NCBI GenBank assembly: GCA_914767715.1
Contig: OU612072.1
Coordinates: 7,688,001 to 7,752,000 of the forward strand
Reading direction: 5' to 3'
Source of the DNA: Membranipora membranacea
Taxonomy: Eukaryota; Bryozoa; Gymnolaemata; Cheilostomatida; Membraniporidae
DNA length: 64,000 bases
Part shown: one piece after another, positions 36,701-51,200 of the stretch
How the letters are laid out: each line of letters begins with the position of its first letter
Numbering within the stretch: position 1 is the first letter of the stretch
The notes under the pieces: generated by a model
What the model saw: the letters and a program-made list of their open reading frames with translations, nothing else
Told to the model about the DNA's origin: nothing
Database searches by the model: none
Position numbers and translations under genes: made by a program

Positions 36701-39700
36701 GTTGCTAAATGTTTTTCTGCCTGCATGTCAAATTATCTCTCATTCATTTTATAATTATCTGTCATCCATTTTCACTACAAATAATAATGATTTTATACTA
36801 TATCTAAAACTTTAAGGTGTTGGGAATTTTATTATAAGACTAACCTGGTTTTAGTAGTCGCAGCATGACTAATACCTATCATTGGATAGGATTTTTATAC
36901 AAAGCAACACTTAATGGTTATTAATTTTGTTTTAAGAATTAGCCCTGGTTTAGGAATTTTCTAATTTGAGCATCAGCTTATTACTGCGTCTGATGAAAAA
37001 ATAATAAATACAGAGCTGCGGATCTGTCATAAACGTCATCAGAAATCGAACAATAATAGAGAGACAAAGATAATAATTCAGGTTAGAATATTCAGAACGC
37101 AGTGTTATTTAAAACCATATATATATATATATACACTCATTTTATCTCATTCGATTTTAATGGTCAGGTAAAATAAATTAATAAACTTATGCTACTTTTA
37201 ACAAAATTGTATGCTTGTCTGGTTGTTGTCAGCAGTCACGATTGTGAAGTCGATGACTAAACAGAACTTCATGCACTTGTTGACGGCCTTGCTGGTGCTT
37301 TCTGTATCATCAGAGCTGAAATATTGAATCAAAAAGCTACAGCTTAGTCATTCGAAGAGACATTTTGATAAATTATATTGAGCAATCATTTTGACAGGTC
37401 TGATACAGATATCAATTCTGCAATACATACGTACAAAGTGAGACGACAGACATGTGATAATTTTAAATCGATTGAATGATATAAAATTGTGTATTGTAGC
37501 TTTGGATTGAAGCTAAGTGCAAAATTGAGAAGTGTGATGATTCTAATTCTATGCCGTGCATTAATTTCAGTAAAATAGATTAATCTCTGTGCATTTAATT
37601 TTGTCATGAGATTAATTGAAATCGCTCATAAATCGCATCAAATCTTGTTGAATCAGTGTATCGATATTATTGAGTATGGACACCATTTTGGGGTATGAAT
37701 AATCATAGAATTTAGAGTGAAGGCTTAAAGTGCACCATTCTGAGTCATATAGAACCCTGAACATAAATAGAAGCCCGCTCACTCATCAAAGAATAGACTC
37801 GGTGCAATCCATCTACACCTTGTTGTGTATACGACCCAATCTGTTTTTCGCACTAGTCTATTATTTGTAATCCCGATCCCCATTCAATACATTCATATTA
37901 AAACCTCCAAGCTGTGTTTACAATTAAATGTCACTGGAATAAGTTGGTTTATGGGTTCAAACGTATCCCGGAGCCCTCAATTATGGGTTTAATTTGCCAC
38001 AAAACTTTGCCTCTCGCCCCACCCTGCCGGAGAATTCTCTGGCGCCCCGCCCGTACCCTCCCTGCGTGCCATGGGTCTGATGCTCTTAGTAGATGCCAAG
38101 TCATCTATATCCCCATCAAAATCTTTTTCACAAATATATAGTAGTTGGCAGCTCTAAGCCCTGGATATTAAAATAAACAATCAATCAATGGCTTATATGA
38201 GTAGTTGTCGCCTCTTGGAGCTATGAATATTAGCGAGCCAACTCAAAAGCAGTTGATAACCTGATTTCTACAACATCAAAATATTTGTTGAAATGGAGTT
38301 AGGTAGAGTGTCCCCTGTAGTCGGATTAACCTCACTCTGTCAATGACACTTCTTGGCAGGTGCTTTGAAAAGTTTCCACTTAGTGGCAGTCACTGTAATT
38401 CGCTATATAAAATCACATAAAAATAAAGGAACACTCGTAACAGTATGTTCATGGTAATGTAGTGCAGACTGCATGAGCTACTTCAGTGCCCTGTAATGGT
38501 GAGTTGTTAGGCACTTTACAAGCTAAATGATTGAAATAACCTGTGTTATTTTTAGGCCTTTCTATCTAGTATCATATCTATCATCATGGCATACAGTATT
38601 GGGCTTAGCTAACTATATATTGGACTTCCAAGTGAGCTAGATATTCCACCCAATCAATGGCTATATACATGTTGTGCTTTCTGACACTCATCTATCTCTT
38701 TGCTCCCATTCACTCAGTAACCTGCACTCTAGCATATTTTTCTGCCTTAAACTTAGGACTAGGCCTACTAACTATCCTGGGTCTAACATCGAGCTAGGAT
38801 CTGGTAACTAACATCTTAACCTATCTAAATCTAGTTACCATCATCAATAAATTTCTGACGAAAATGTTGTTTGGATTTGATTGCGTAGGCCCAGATGATT
38901 TCGGTCAGCTTTAGGTGTTTGGATGGAACATATTATGACCTATCGATGCTGAATCAAGTATGTTATTTTGTTTTGTCTCATGCCATCATGATCATAGCCA
39001 ACAGGTACCTTTCATATCAGTTCGATTTAGCTCAAACGGCGTGTTGAGTCAGTTCAATAACAATATCAGTATGTTTTAAAGCCAAGGCCTCAATATCGTA
39101 ATAAGGCTTGGAAGGCAAACAGTAGCCTATGGCTGTGCTCTGTGTACTGTCAGTCCTGAGTCGATACCGGCAACGTGTTCATAGCTAGAAGTTTGAAGTT
39201 AGTATTGGTTTTTGAATTTGCAGAGATACTTAGCAGTGAATCTCTCTTTTTACTTTATTCAATTCCATTCCAAGGGCAATACATCAATGATATGTAGTAC
39301 CATTAAAGTTAGGTCCTAGTATCATTGTAGATTCTAAACCCCGTTAGCTTCTGCCCTCTCTCCTTAGAATTTCTAGAGAGCTTGCCGTTTTCTCCCTTTT
39401 TCATTTTGACTTGTAGGCCACAAACGGATTTATAATTGATTGACGATATAATAACTATTATTTGCAGTCATGTTAGTAATGTCTGTCGAAGCAAGCGCCC
39501 AGGTCTATGGTTCCCTTTTCCTATAATTAACCTACACTCTGAAGTTCAAGATGAACCATAGGTAACCTGTTGTCATATGTATCTCTCATTGCTCACTAGC
39601 AGCAGTCTTAAAACCAGGGTTATGGTCTGTTCATGAAAAGGTCTGCTCACCCCTAATTAGACCGGAAGTTGTCTCTGGTCCAGTTCGGTGGGCATCCTAG

Positions 39701-42214
39701 CCGCTGTATTTCAGGTTTGTTCAGGCGGCCGACATCATAGTGAACTGATAATAAATAACATATCCCAAATAGCTCTCCAACGCTAGCTCAAGCATTCATT
39801 TCTCAGCATAAGTTTCAAAATTTAAACCCTAAAAAGCCTATTTTGACTAATTTAGATATAAAACATCATAATAATTTTTTTTATGAAGATAGCAACTGTA
39901 TGATATTTTGTAACAACCTTTCTTTACACTTCATAACTAAGCTGTTGATAAACACCTAACAGCTGTGAAATCTCAAGCTTCCTTAGCTTTATAATTAGCC
40001 TAACGATTGGTAAACTGTCAAACATTGTGAAAGGTTGCACCAGTTGCAGGTTCGCTCCAGCCTTGTAGGCCTAACTTGATTCTATTCTAATTCCGATGCA
40101 CAGGCATATTTGTGCATCATTTTTGCTGCTGTTGTGTCCTTGCTGCCAAGTTATCAAACTAGACTTGTTGTCAGATTGTATTACATGGTGAGATTGTTTC
40201 TGCAGTTTACATTTTGTTGATCTAGGGTCATTCCTTTGATATCTCTGTTTCATCGTGTACGATTGGAACTTTTTGGAAAGAGAAGTCTCCAGATTGGAAA
40301 CTTGGCTTAGTAAGAGATTGTTCAGAATTGCAATTACTGCATTGGCTATAATGTATTCAAAAAGTCTTTTGTCTTCAACTGAAGGCCACACTGAGAGTCT
40401 CAATTAGTCTTATCTTTGTATCTTGATAGGGATAATCAGGCTATAAATGATAATGAAAAGGTGCCATTGCTGATTTAATCACATTTATGATGTTTTGTGT
40501 GGGCTCAACCTTTCTTTTTTGGTTTCCTGGCATAACTGAACATGCTCTCTAGCAAAATTATAAATGTTGTAGCATCGATAGCTTAATTTAAATATTCCTA
40601 GGGTTGATGAGTGTTTTTGTAGCACTACTAAACTGGCCGCTTAAACTTTGATGATGATTTGGGTAGCATACTAATTTGCACACTTAGGAAGTTTCAAGCC
40701 ACTATTATCTTGCTGATGAGTCTATGCCAAGGTGATAAGTCAACCATGCTTGGTTAACTTCAAACAAAGAGCCACACTCTGATCTGTAATTTCAGCCCAT
40801 TGTTCGGTTTTGATTGACATATCCCTGTCAAGAGAGATTTTCCATGATGTAATAAAGTATTCAAATGGTCCCCATTTTATTTTCATAATGGAAAATCTAC
40901 TACACAAATTAGCTGTGTCCTGCTACATCACTCTCCATTCAGACTGCTATCTTTAGCAAGTCCAGTCCAAGGAGCAACAGTTGACAAAAAAATAAGATGA
41001 TTTATGGTGGGGGTAGCCTTAACTCCAAAACATAAAAGGGAGATAAGGCCAGGGGGGGGGTGGGGTAGGGCTGTTAGAAATCCATGGCTATCTGACCAAT
41101 CGATCTGACTTTGCTTCCTCACAAATGAGTCGTAAATTAAAACCACCCAAGCTTCCACTCTAAAGTTACAAGATTCCTACTCATATCATTACCTACTTTG
41201 AATTCCACAATGATATAAAGCTGGTTCACATTTGTAACACAATATTTTGACATTTGAAGAAATGGATTAAGGACCAAGGCTTTTTATGTGTCATGTAAGT
41301 GATGAATGAGCGAGCAATGAATGTTTGATGAATGTAAAAGAACACAAACAAATTGTAACACAATACTGTAAAAGTTTATCTGCATGTTTAATGCAGTATG
41401 TATCTTATTGTCTGTGATTAAGGTGCACAAATATCATTGAATGCTTTGAACAGCAAAAATAATAGGGTTTGATGGTTTGCCATTATGTGATGATTATAAC
41501 AAATAGGCAGGGTGTTCTGTTACATAGCTTTGCCATTTCTAGTCGTTGTAGAGGTAGATGCGCTACTAAGAGGCAATATTGTATATGAGGGTGATTCAAT
41601 TTGTCAAGTTGGCTTACTTGCTTATCACCCGGTCTATGGCTATGGGAAATGTCGGTGATACAACGTTTATATTTTTCGTTACAGCTCAACGGAGGCTGAG
41701 GAGATACCAAGAAACTATCAATCAGGGAGGAATATACATACTAGCTACAAGCTAGGTGTCAGAATTTCAACATTGTACTACTGGTGTTGGTTGCCAAAGT
41801 TGCTGTGGTCTCATCGCATTTTCAGATAATTTCCAATAACAGAGGAGGTAAGATGACTCAGTATGCTAATGTGAAAATTGATAACTATTGTGATACAGAT
41901 TGTATTAGGTTGTGTTGCCCAGAATTACAACGGCAAAAAGGCTTGTTTCCATTTCGTTTTCAGTGTCCCTGAAGCATTGACGGCTTGTCCTGACATTCTC
42001 TAGACTGTCTTCCTCTTTGATTGAGTTGAGTGTTGAAAGCTATGCTGTTTTTATGTCTAGTTCTGTCTTCCTCCTGACAAAGTTGTTGACAATGCCTCAC
42101 AGCATAACCCCTGGATCTGTTCTCTCACACACAGTAAATTTTTGACAGTTCTGAATACTTGTAGAGTGTCTACCAATTTGGTGATAATGATATACAACCA
42201 AGTCAACAGCAGAC
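36701..42214. other. No assignable gene; flank upstream of LARGE
   Basis: AT-rich DNA between the mucin-like gene and LARGE. It holds a 17-bp (AT)n run at 37117-37133, a poly-G run near 41052 and many short ORFs without domains. The promoter and any non-coding 5' exons of LARGE should be in the last part, but no core-promoter element is obvious. Confidence 0.4.
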
Positions 42215-45200
42215 ATGAGAATACATAGCCGGCTTGTAGCCCTATTTGCATTGATTGCAGGTATCCCTGTACTGCTTCTTTACTACATAGCATCAAGTAA
42301 GTACATTTCTGCCTATCAATTTTGTCACACACAGAAATTTGTAGATAGTAATTGGGATGCCAGATATATGTTATGTTTCTATGTACCACCCATTGGCTTT
42401 GTATGAATATTAAACAGTGTTCAGATCTTAACTAAAAGCTGTGGTAAATGGGAAAATTTTGTAGCTTCTTGAGAGTTAAATAATACTAGTGTATACAGTT
42501 TTTTTCTATTGAACCCTGCTGTTTTCAATGGTCTTCTATGAATGTTGCAGTTGAACAAAGACTGAAAAGTACAAATTAGAATGACAGGTCTTGATTATGC
42601 TTATGTTACAGCGTCATAATCATATTAATTTATATTGATTGAGGCTGATTGATTTGGACATCGAAATAGGTGCTGGCCATGGGGATGCCTGCTTTGGCCA
42701 GTTGACATGATTGACTGTAGATTTTGTGATATATAATATACATGGGTGATAGATTCATCCTAGGGAACTGGAGGCAGGAACAACCCACCATGAAAGATCC
42801 CCCAATGGGACTCTTTGACTCCTGCGGCACCAATGGCCTGGATGTGAAAAGCATGCGTGCTTGCGTTCCGAGAAAAAAAGAAGTGTTGTGAGGAGGCTAA
42901 TCAGCTATTCACTAAGTTGTGCAATCACTACCCAGACTGCTGTCACATGTCTAGCGATGAACCAGTCATGAGGAAATATGAGTTAAAGACAGCTAGTTGG
43001 GGGGGGGGGGGGGGGTGATTTAGTTTTCGGCTAGATGAGAATGTAGACTGATATTATAATGATAAAGTAAAGAATATCAGTATACGCTGGACGCAATTTT
43101 ACTTTTCCATGATTTAGTTTGAAATCTCCATATATTGGTTCCACTTAGATGTAGGCCTATTACTTTTTTTTAAAGTACTATTGTGTGTTGTAACCCTAGA
43201 TTACTCGCAGATTGGCACCACAACAATAACAGCTCACAGCGCCTTAGCTAGAAGTTACAATAGAGACCTGCAGGCTGAAAATGACGTTCTGCGTAAAGAT
43301 CTTTTGTAAGCTCCCTTACATATTTGTTTGATCACTTATACTAGTTTAAGCTTTTGAGTGATATTGACCTCAACATTATCATAAGAGGCTGTCACAAATC
43401 TGTGTGGGCCGACAGAAGGGCCAAATTTTCATCACCATAATGCAGCAAAATCGAAACAAGTATTGGCCCTGGGTAATCAGAATCAGCAAGGGCTTAGATT
43501 CGACTCATGTCAGCAAGCCGATCAATTTTAGTTTGACTTGTCTCAATTACCGGGGTATTTTCTGTAGATTTCCTCACATTGGCCAAAGTTTAAACGTATT
43601 GGTTTGGGAATAATCAGAGGGACGATAAGTTGCAGCTGGGAACATTTTATTTGCAAAATTTGCAAAGAGGCATGGTTGCAAGATATTCAGGCATTTGTAA
43701 ATTGGATCAACGAGATCATCTTACCGCTCCCTATTGAATACTTAATTTTATCGTTCTCTTTAAGGAGTTTGCAAACCCAGCTGAGCAATAAGAATTGCAC
43801 AGACGTTGTCTCTTCTCATTCACCATGTGAGGTAAGTAATGCTGTTGGCAATTGCAATATGGCAATATAAGCTATTTCAATCCTCACCTACAAGTCAGGA
43901 AATTTACCTGCATATAATTTGTGTTGACTTGTCTACTCTTGTCAACTGAAAAATCACTCAGTGACATTTCAATGAAGATCCACCTTTGCCTTATGTGCTA
44001 GCATCAATCCATCAATTGAACTATATGCCGAGAAATCTGAGTACTTCTTAGAATGCTTGGGAGTTGCCCTTTCATTGAAGTTTGTTATCAAAGAGGACAC
44101 AACTTAAAATTGGCCAGTATGTAAGACAAAATAATATGAAATATTATGTCATGATCATAAACATATAAATACTTTGCTGCGAATACTGTTTTGTTTAGTC
44201 ACAGTAAACTCGAGTTGATAACCGAGCCGATGATCATCTCCTATTTCATTCATTTTGCTATGTATACAGGTGATACATGTAGGCATAGTTTGCGCAGGCT
44301 ACAACGCTGCAAGAGATCTGGCCACGGCGATTAAATCTATACTCTTCTATAGAAAGAATGTGATTCACTTTCACTTGATAGTGGACTCGATTTCTCTACC
44401 TATACTCAATACTCTGTTTGAGACTTGGGACCTGCCGTCAGGTATACTATAACTTTCAAATGTCACTGAACTTGACACTTGAGTAAATGTGCCCAACCAC
44501 TATAGGGCCCTAGAAAGCAACCCGTACAAAGGGAGGGTTGCAAAACCTATGATTCATAATGAAACCCATAACAAGGTGTAGGGTACTTCCAGTTCAAGTG
44601 GTATCCTAAGATGAGAAGTGGCCTGTTCATTGATAGGAAATGTAGCTATGATCTAGTAACATGGCTCTGGTGTTCCTCCATTGTTCTTAGAAGGTTTCCT
44701 TAAGCTGATGTTATTCTTAATCTTATTCAAAACTCAAATTTCTCTCCATAAGATGGCTGCCATCAATGTCTGTGTACAGTTGATTCTTGCAGAGATAACA
44801 TGCAATATTATAATTAAACTCTACTTCGAAGACAACTTGCTCAGCGAAGAAGAAAGGTTATGGCCAACCCTGATTTCATTAACGATTTAGTCGGCTATGA
44901 TAACATCAAGGTCAAATCATGACGTAAAGTGTATTTATAAAATTTTCAATCATGGCAATGACTAACATAAAATACTACATTTTCGATTGTCCATGATACT
45001 AAAATATGTTACATTGTTGGCATAATCAGCTGAATATGTTTGCTTGTGCTTGATAATTGTGCAATAGCTGATTGATTTTTTTATTGCAGTTCATTACTCA
45101 TTCTACTCCACTTCTTTGATACAAGATGATGTATCATGGATACCAAATTATCATTACTCTGGTGTGTATGGCCTTATGAAACTACAGCTACCTTATGTGC

Positions 45201-48200
45201 TTCCATCTCATGTGCATCGCGTAAGTAAAAGTGAAAGTAAAATATCGTTTTCATCCAAATTATGAGGTTCAGTATTGGCATACTGAGCATGTTTTTAATT
45301 CAACAATTGGCCATGCACATTTGGTTCTGTGTATTATACAACAGATTCTGCTAGAATTACACCAAGCCCACTAGCGAACTACTGAGTTAAATAGCAAATT
45401 AACGGACCACATGATGTATGATCATACTGTAGGAATATGCCACCTTACCTTTATCAAGTTTGATCCTGTTTGCTCCCATTCTGAATTTCCAACTTCACTT
45501 CATCACTTCATGTAGTATTTGGAAGCATTCTGCCACGCCTACAGTTTTTAGCATGATTTTTGTTTCAGTTGTTGTCAAGCATTTGTCCCCTGTACACCTT
45601 AGAATAAAATCTCAAAAGAGGACTGTGAGAATGTTACACACACTAATCCCTTTGGTGTGTAGTAAGCACAGTTTTCTGTGATTGGAAATTCCGTGACTTT
45701 TTCAGGAAGTTTTTAGCTGAATTGATGCTTTTACCGAGCTTATAGCAGGACCCTTAATGAACCTGTGTTTGCAGTAGCCCCTTCCCCTCCTTTGATTATG
45801 AGGAATGCAAACTCTAGATACACATGATACCATCCAGACATATTGAGTATTGGACATCGTTAGGCATCCATAGGCCCAAAGACAGTTTGAATAAGGGCTC
45901 TTATTCGCTCACTTGGCCATGTTTCAGGTGATATTATTGGACACAGACATAGTACTTACTGCAGATATCGCTGAATTATGGCGGAACTTTGACTGGTTCA
46001 AATCTGATCAGATGGTCGGCCTGGTAGAAAATCTCAGTGACTGGTACTTACCAAGTCATACTATCGCCAACATATGGCCTGCCAAGGTATGGATTTGAGC
46101 TTGTACCATCCTAGAGGAGTAAAATACGGGTAGGAGGAAAGTTTGCTATGCTTGAAGTAGTGCAATTTATGCATAGCTTCCATAACACAACCCTGTTTCA
46201 TTGTTAAGCTCCTAATTTAGTTGGCTAAAATTGGCGCTAGCCAACATTAATGCACCTCAAAACTATTTCAGCAGCTAAACTCAAGCTGGTATTCACTCCT
46301 TAAGGGTAAACCATCATGGTTTCCAGATATATTTTGTGAAAATTATTTGTTTGTCAATGTGTCAGATTAAGATATGAGCTAAAATAAAATGATAGCTTTG
46401 CACCAAAGAAGCACAATGGGTAAGGGGAAGTAGATCAAAGCATTATATTCTTCGTATATATGTGCGGACATTTCTTATAAAAATCAGTGTTTTAAAATTA
46501 TAACAATATAAGCAGAACCAGTTGAAAAAAATAACGGTTTACGTACCAGTTGTTGTATTATTTCATCAAAATCTATGACCATACACACAATTCTATGCCG
46601 AGTTTGATCCACTTTGCATGCATTCCAATTGCTCCCCATACACCGATAAGACCTCTTGGCTTATCAGAGGGGGAGCAACCCCAAAAATAAATCGTTCTTA
46701 CTCAACAACTAAGCAGTAGTATAACAGTAGCCTAGCCTTGTCACGGGGCCACGGGTTTGGTTTTTTTGGAAAAACCAAAAACACCAAAACCCGTGGCCGC
46801 GTAGGCTAGTAAACAGTATAGCCCTACAAAATATTGAAAGACACAGTATCATGAATATAAATGCCATATTGTTGGATTCAGCTTTCTATGCATGAAACAA
46901 ATTAAAATATTCTGTTGGCAAACTTCAAATCAGCCCATAATACTTAGTGATGATTAAAAAAAGTTTTATGGAAATTTCACTAGCATCGGATTCAGGTCAG
47001 GTCAATATCAGATTAGATCAGGTAATCATCAAAGAGTTGAGGGCCTAAACAACAGGCCTGAACTTCATTTCTGTCTTTGTCAATGCCTCATGATATCCCT
47101 TCCATGTTTCCCAGTTGATCCCATCAGCAAAAGTAGAATGTGAGCCTTCATGATATAAACCATTTAGGTTTGATTTGTGACAGGTGTTGTACCACCAGGC
47201 GCCCTTGTAGGTCTCAGAACAATCTGAACTATGAGCATCATTATCTCTATCTCTTGTTGAAAATGACATGTTGTTGTGGTGTGACATTGCATCACCTGCA
47301 AAAAAAATTATTTGATAAAGAAATGATATATCTGGCGCGTATGTCTGGTTAAGCAGGCCCTAATTGTCCACGACCTGTTACATGCATGAATGAGGGTTTT
47401 ACAAAGGCTTTCTGGTTTTGCAAAGAAAATTTCATGTCAAGATGGTCGCAATAATCGTCACGCGAAATGATGACGACAGCCTTTCAAACCCAAACACCAA
47501 CATAGCAGTTACAAGTTACATTGATCTTAGGTAAACCTGGTAAACAGTAATCATGATGATAATATGATTCTGGAAATTCAAAAAGGCATAAAACTAAATT
47601 TAAATAGAAAAGCAGCAACGGTTCGTAGCATGAGCTCTTATCTAGCACATTGTAACACTCTCTCCGAATCAGTCTCTTACTCTCACCTGCTGTTGATGAT
47701 GCGATGAATCCACCAATTCTCAGCTTGTAGTTTTCCATCTCTGGAGCTACGCTGAAGTTTTTGTACTGCGCGAAAGCTTTCTCATTAGAGAGAGACTCCA
47801 TATCTACTCTCATCTCGTTTTCTGCGTGAATATTTGTCAAGATGTTGAGGTTGTCATTACCTAACCAATGCTCTGCCAGCGGCTGCCCAAAGCCAAGTTT
47901 ATAGTTTGCCCAGTTTCTGTAGAAGTCTACAAATCCATCCATGCGCCGCTGAAACACCTGTAGAAACAAAAATTTTGTTCATCAAACTCTGAGTTCTTGA
48001 AATTGAAACACAAAAGAAAGGAAATGGATGCTCTGCTACAGTAATTAATTACCAAAATCTCATTGACAAACTAAGTTGTTAATTGTCAATGTGGCTATCA
48101 GAGAATATGCACTGTTTATTTATCAGGTACACAATGCATGCACCAGTTGACAGTAGATATTAACTACTCACAGTCCAGCCCCCTCCATCTGTGGTCTGAT

Positions 48201-51200
48201 CACAGTATACAGGTATAGAGAAGGTACTCTGTCCGGTCGGATAAATGTTATATACTCCGCTTATAGGTCTGCCTTTACACAAATGGTCCAGACATGTTTT
48301 AGGTTCTTGGCCCAGCCATTGAGCCGACCTACAGTGTCTCAGCAGTCGACTGATCTGTAAAACAAACGTTATCTTGTGAATCGGATAAACATAGTCAAAA
48401 TGACATAACTCTGTAGACGAAATGACATGATCAATTTATAGCGTGCAAAAATGTAAAATATTTATCGAGTTACTTACAACCGGTGTTGCGGCGGCAGAGG
48501 AAACCAGCAGCAGGAATATTATTGCTCCTTTCATCTTGTCTCTTCACAAGTAGTATTTAGTAGGATGCTACTTGGTATCTCTATGCCTGCTTTATATATG
48601 GGAGATCTTTCCTTGAAATAATCATATCTGAATATAAATGGTCCAATTTGGTTCCTGATGAGTTGGTATTTTACCGAATTCAGCCTACTGCAAAATTACT
48701 TTACAAGAAAGTTAATAATTAGTTTGCCATAACGTGTGAATCGTGATGACTTTTAGCCAATTGTTGGCTTTGCTTCTCATCAAAAATAACATAACAACCA
48801 GTTAAAATGTGCTCTGTATTGAGAGAAGAGCATATGACTTCCTGATGAGTTGGTTTTTCACCGAATTCAGCCTACTGCAAAATTACTTTACAAGAAAGTT
48901 AATAATTAGTTTGCCATAACGTGTGAATCGTGATGACTTTTAGCCAATTGTTGGCTTTGCTTCTCATCAAAAATAACATAACAACCAGTTAAAATGTGCT
49001 CTGTATTGAGAGAAGAGCATATGACTTCCTGATGAGTTGGTTTTTCACCGAATTCAGACTACTGCGAAATTACTTTTCAAAAGCGTGACTAGCTGGGGTG
49101 ATTCCAATAAAAAACTAGGAAACTGTGACCAAATTAGTCAGATACTCTGCATTCTCAAAATTTGATCTGTTTATGTAAAATTTTTAAAATTAATTCACTT
49201 TTTATGAAATCATTTTTGTAAAGTGATTTTGCAGTTGTTTTTCAGTGTCTGTCAAGTCAGACAAGGAAAAAATGTATTTTGTTATTTTCCCATTAATTAG
49301 TTTTCCATAATGTGTGAATCATGATGACTTTTAGAGAACAGTTGGCTTTTCTTCTTATCAGAAATAATGATTACAACCAGCTGAAATTTGCTCTGTATTG
49401 AGAGAAGAGCAAATGACTTAGGTATAAGATTTATTAGTTTTTAGAGCAGAACACTGAGTTGTTAGATTGTTCTCACTGCTAATAAATGGATAAAAAACAC
49501 ACTTTTCACCTAAAGTTTTGTATCAACTCCATTCCAGATTACAAACCCTAATGCATAATAAGTGATCTTAGAATAATTCCAATTGTTGTCCTACTAATAT
49601 TGCGTCGTCAGATTTGCGGAGATCCACATACCCAATACGTTGTGTTGTATATTTTCAGGGCCGGGGTTATAACACAGGTGTCATGCTGATGGATTTAGTG
49701 ACAATGAAGCGGAGAAAATGGGCCAAGTTGTGGAGATCTGTTGCTAAGAAGTATCTACCTGAAGCTGGTCCAACCAAACTTGCCGACCAGGTATCCAGCT
49801 TTTTCTTTTTGAGTGCCTGTTGTGAAGTGAAATCTGTCAGCTGATAGCATCATTTCTAAACAAGCAAAAAAAAAAAAGTTTGCGCTTTAGAGTCGACAGA
49901 CAATTCTGAAGAAACAGTTACATCCCCTTGATGCAAAGGGTTCAAAAGTTCCTTGTTGAGGGGGGTATTATTTGGCTCAGCTGCATTTTTGTGTGTCAAT
50001 ATAATCTACTTGAGAAGGCCAAAAAAATGTTATTTTCTGAAGTTTTTGAGACAGTGATTGACATAGTGCATTTTCACCTTCGGCTAGCATCATGTTTAAG
50101 ACTTTTTTGTCGATGTGCTGCCCCTTCAGTGTGAATTAGTGGCTGTGCAATACATTTATTATACTGCTTCAACATTCTCAACTGCTCAACAACCGCCATC
50201 TTCCATCATCAATCATGATGAGATTCAGAAGCTTGTCTTTGATAAGTGGCAACATTGCTATGCTAGAAGTCTAGATTTCTCTGAGAAAATTGACAACTCT
50301 TCTTTCGAACTTTTAAATGACGACCCATGGAGAAATAACTCAAGCCCAACTTCGTAGGACGGCCTAAACAGAATACTAGTTTGGTTTATTTAATCATGTA
50401 AATGTTGAGAGGTTGGCCCGTTAACATATGCGGACAATGATGTCTAACTACATGATTTTCATTCTGAGCAGCTCTGCATCTGTCTGACTTTGTCATAATG
50501 TTATATTTTTTTCTTTTACTTGACGAGCAAGAAAAATCCTTTTCCATTAGCCCTCTACTATGAACCAAAGGATATATTTCTGGTGCCTATGGCAGGTGCA
50601 GCCTGTACCGTACATGTGAAGGTTCAAGGTCATGATACTTAGCCCTGATTGGCTGAAGTAATTTCTCCAGTATCACTGATATTCTTTTACAGGATGTGAT
50701 TAATGCTATCATCAAAGATAACCCAGAAACAGTTTACTCCCTGCCTTGTGTGTGGAATGTTCAAATATCCAATAGAGCATCATTTGAGAAGCACTGCTAT
50801 GATACGAATACCGCCAAGGTGAGATGGTGATTTAAATTATCATATCAGACTTCAAGTAAAATTAAGGCTCTTGAGGTCAAGCGGTCATAGTATTACGTTA
50901 TAAATATATGATTATGAAATGGCTAGAATTTATTTTGTGCCTGAATGTGCCCAGCTAAAAATGTTTTTATAATTTCAGGCTGTTCACTTCAACTCTCCAG
51001 AAAAATATCAGGTTTATTATGGATCTCAGTCTAAGGATATTATCTCAGACTATTATAAAAACATATATTTTATGTTTGTGCAATATGATGGTAACCTACT
51101 GAAACACATACTCGTTGGCAGCCAGTGTATAGATAGTGCAAGAAACCACAGCGGGACGACCAAACCTACTATTGTGAGTTTCCAACACCATGGCCATTAG

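Noticed and set aside
40071-40403. 110-residue minus-strand ORF
   Set aside because: Charged, vaguely transposase-like C-terminal composition but no motif I can name and no flanking element ends.
47140-47352. Plus-strand ORF overlapping the fibrinogen-domain gene
   Set aside because: It is an antisense shadow of the conserved last FReD exon.
50115-50357. 80-residue plus-strand ORF in LARGE intron 7
   Set aside because: It does not correspond to any LARGE family sequence and LARGE exons 7 and 8 join in phase without it.
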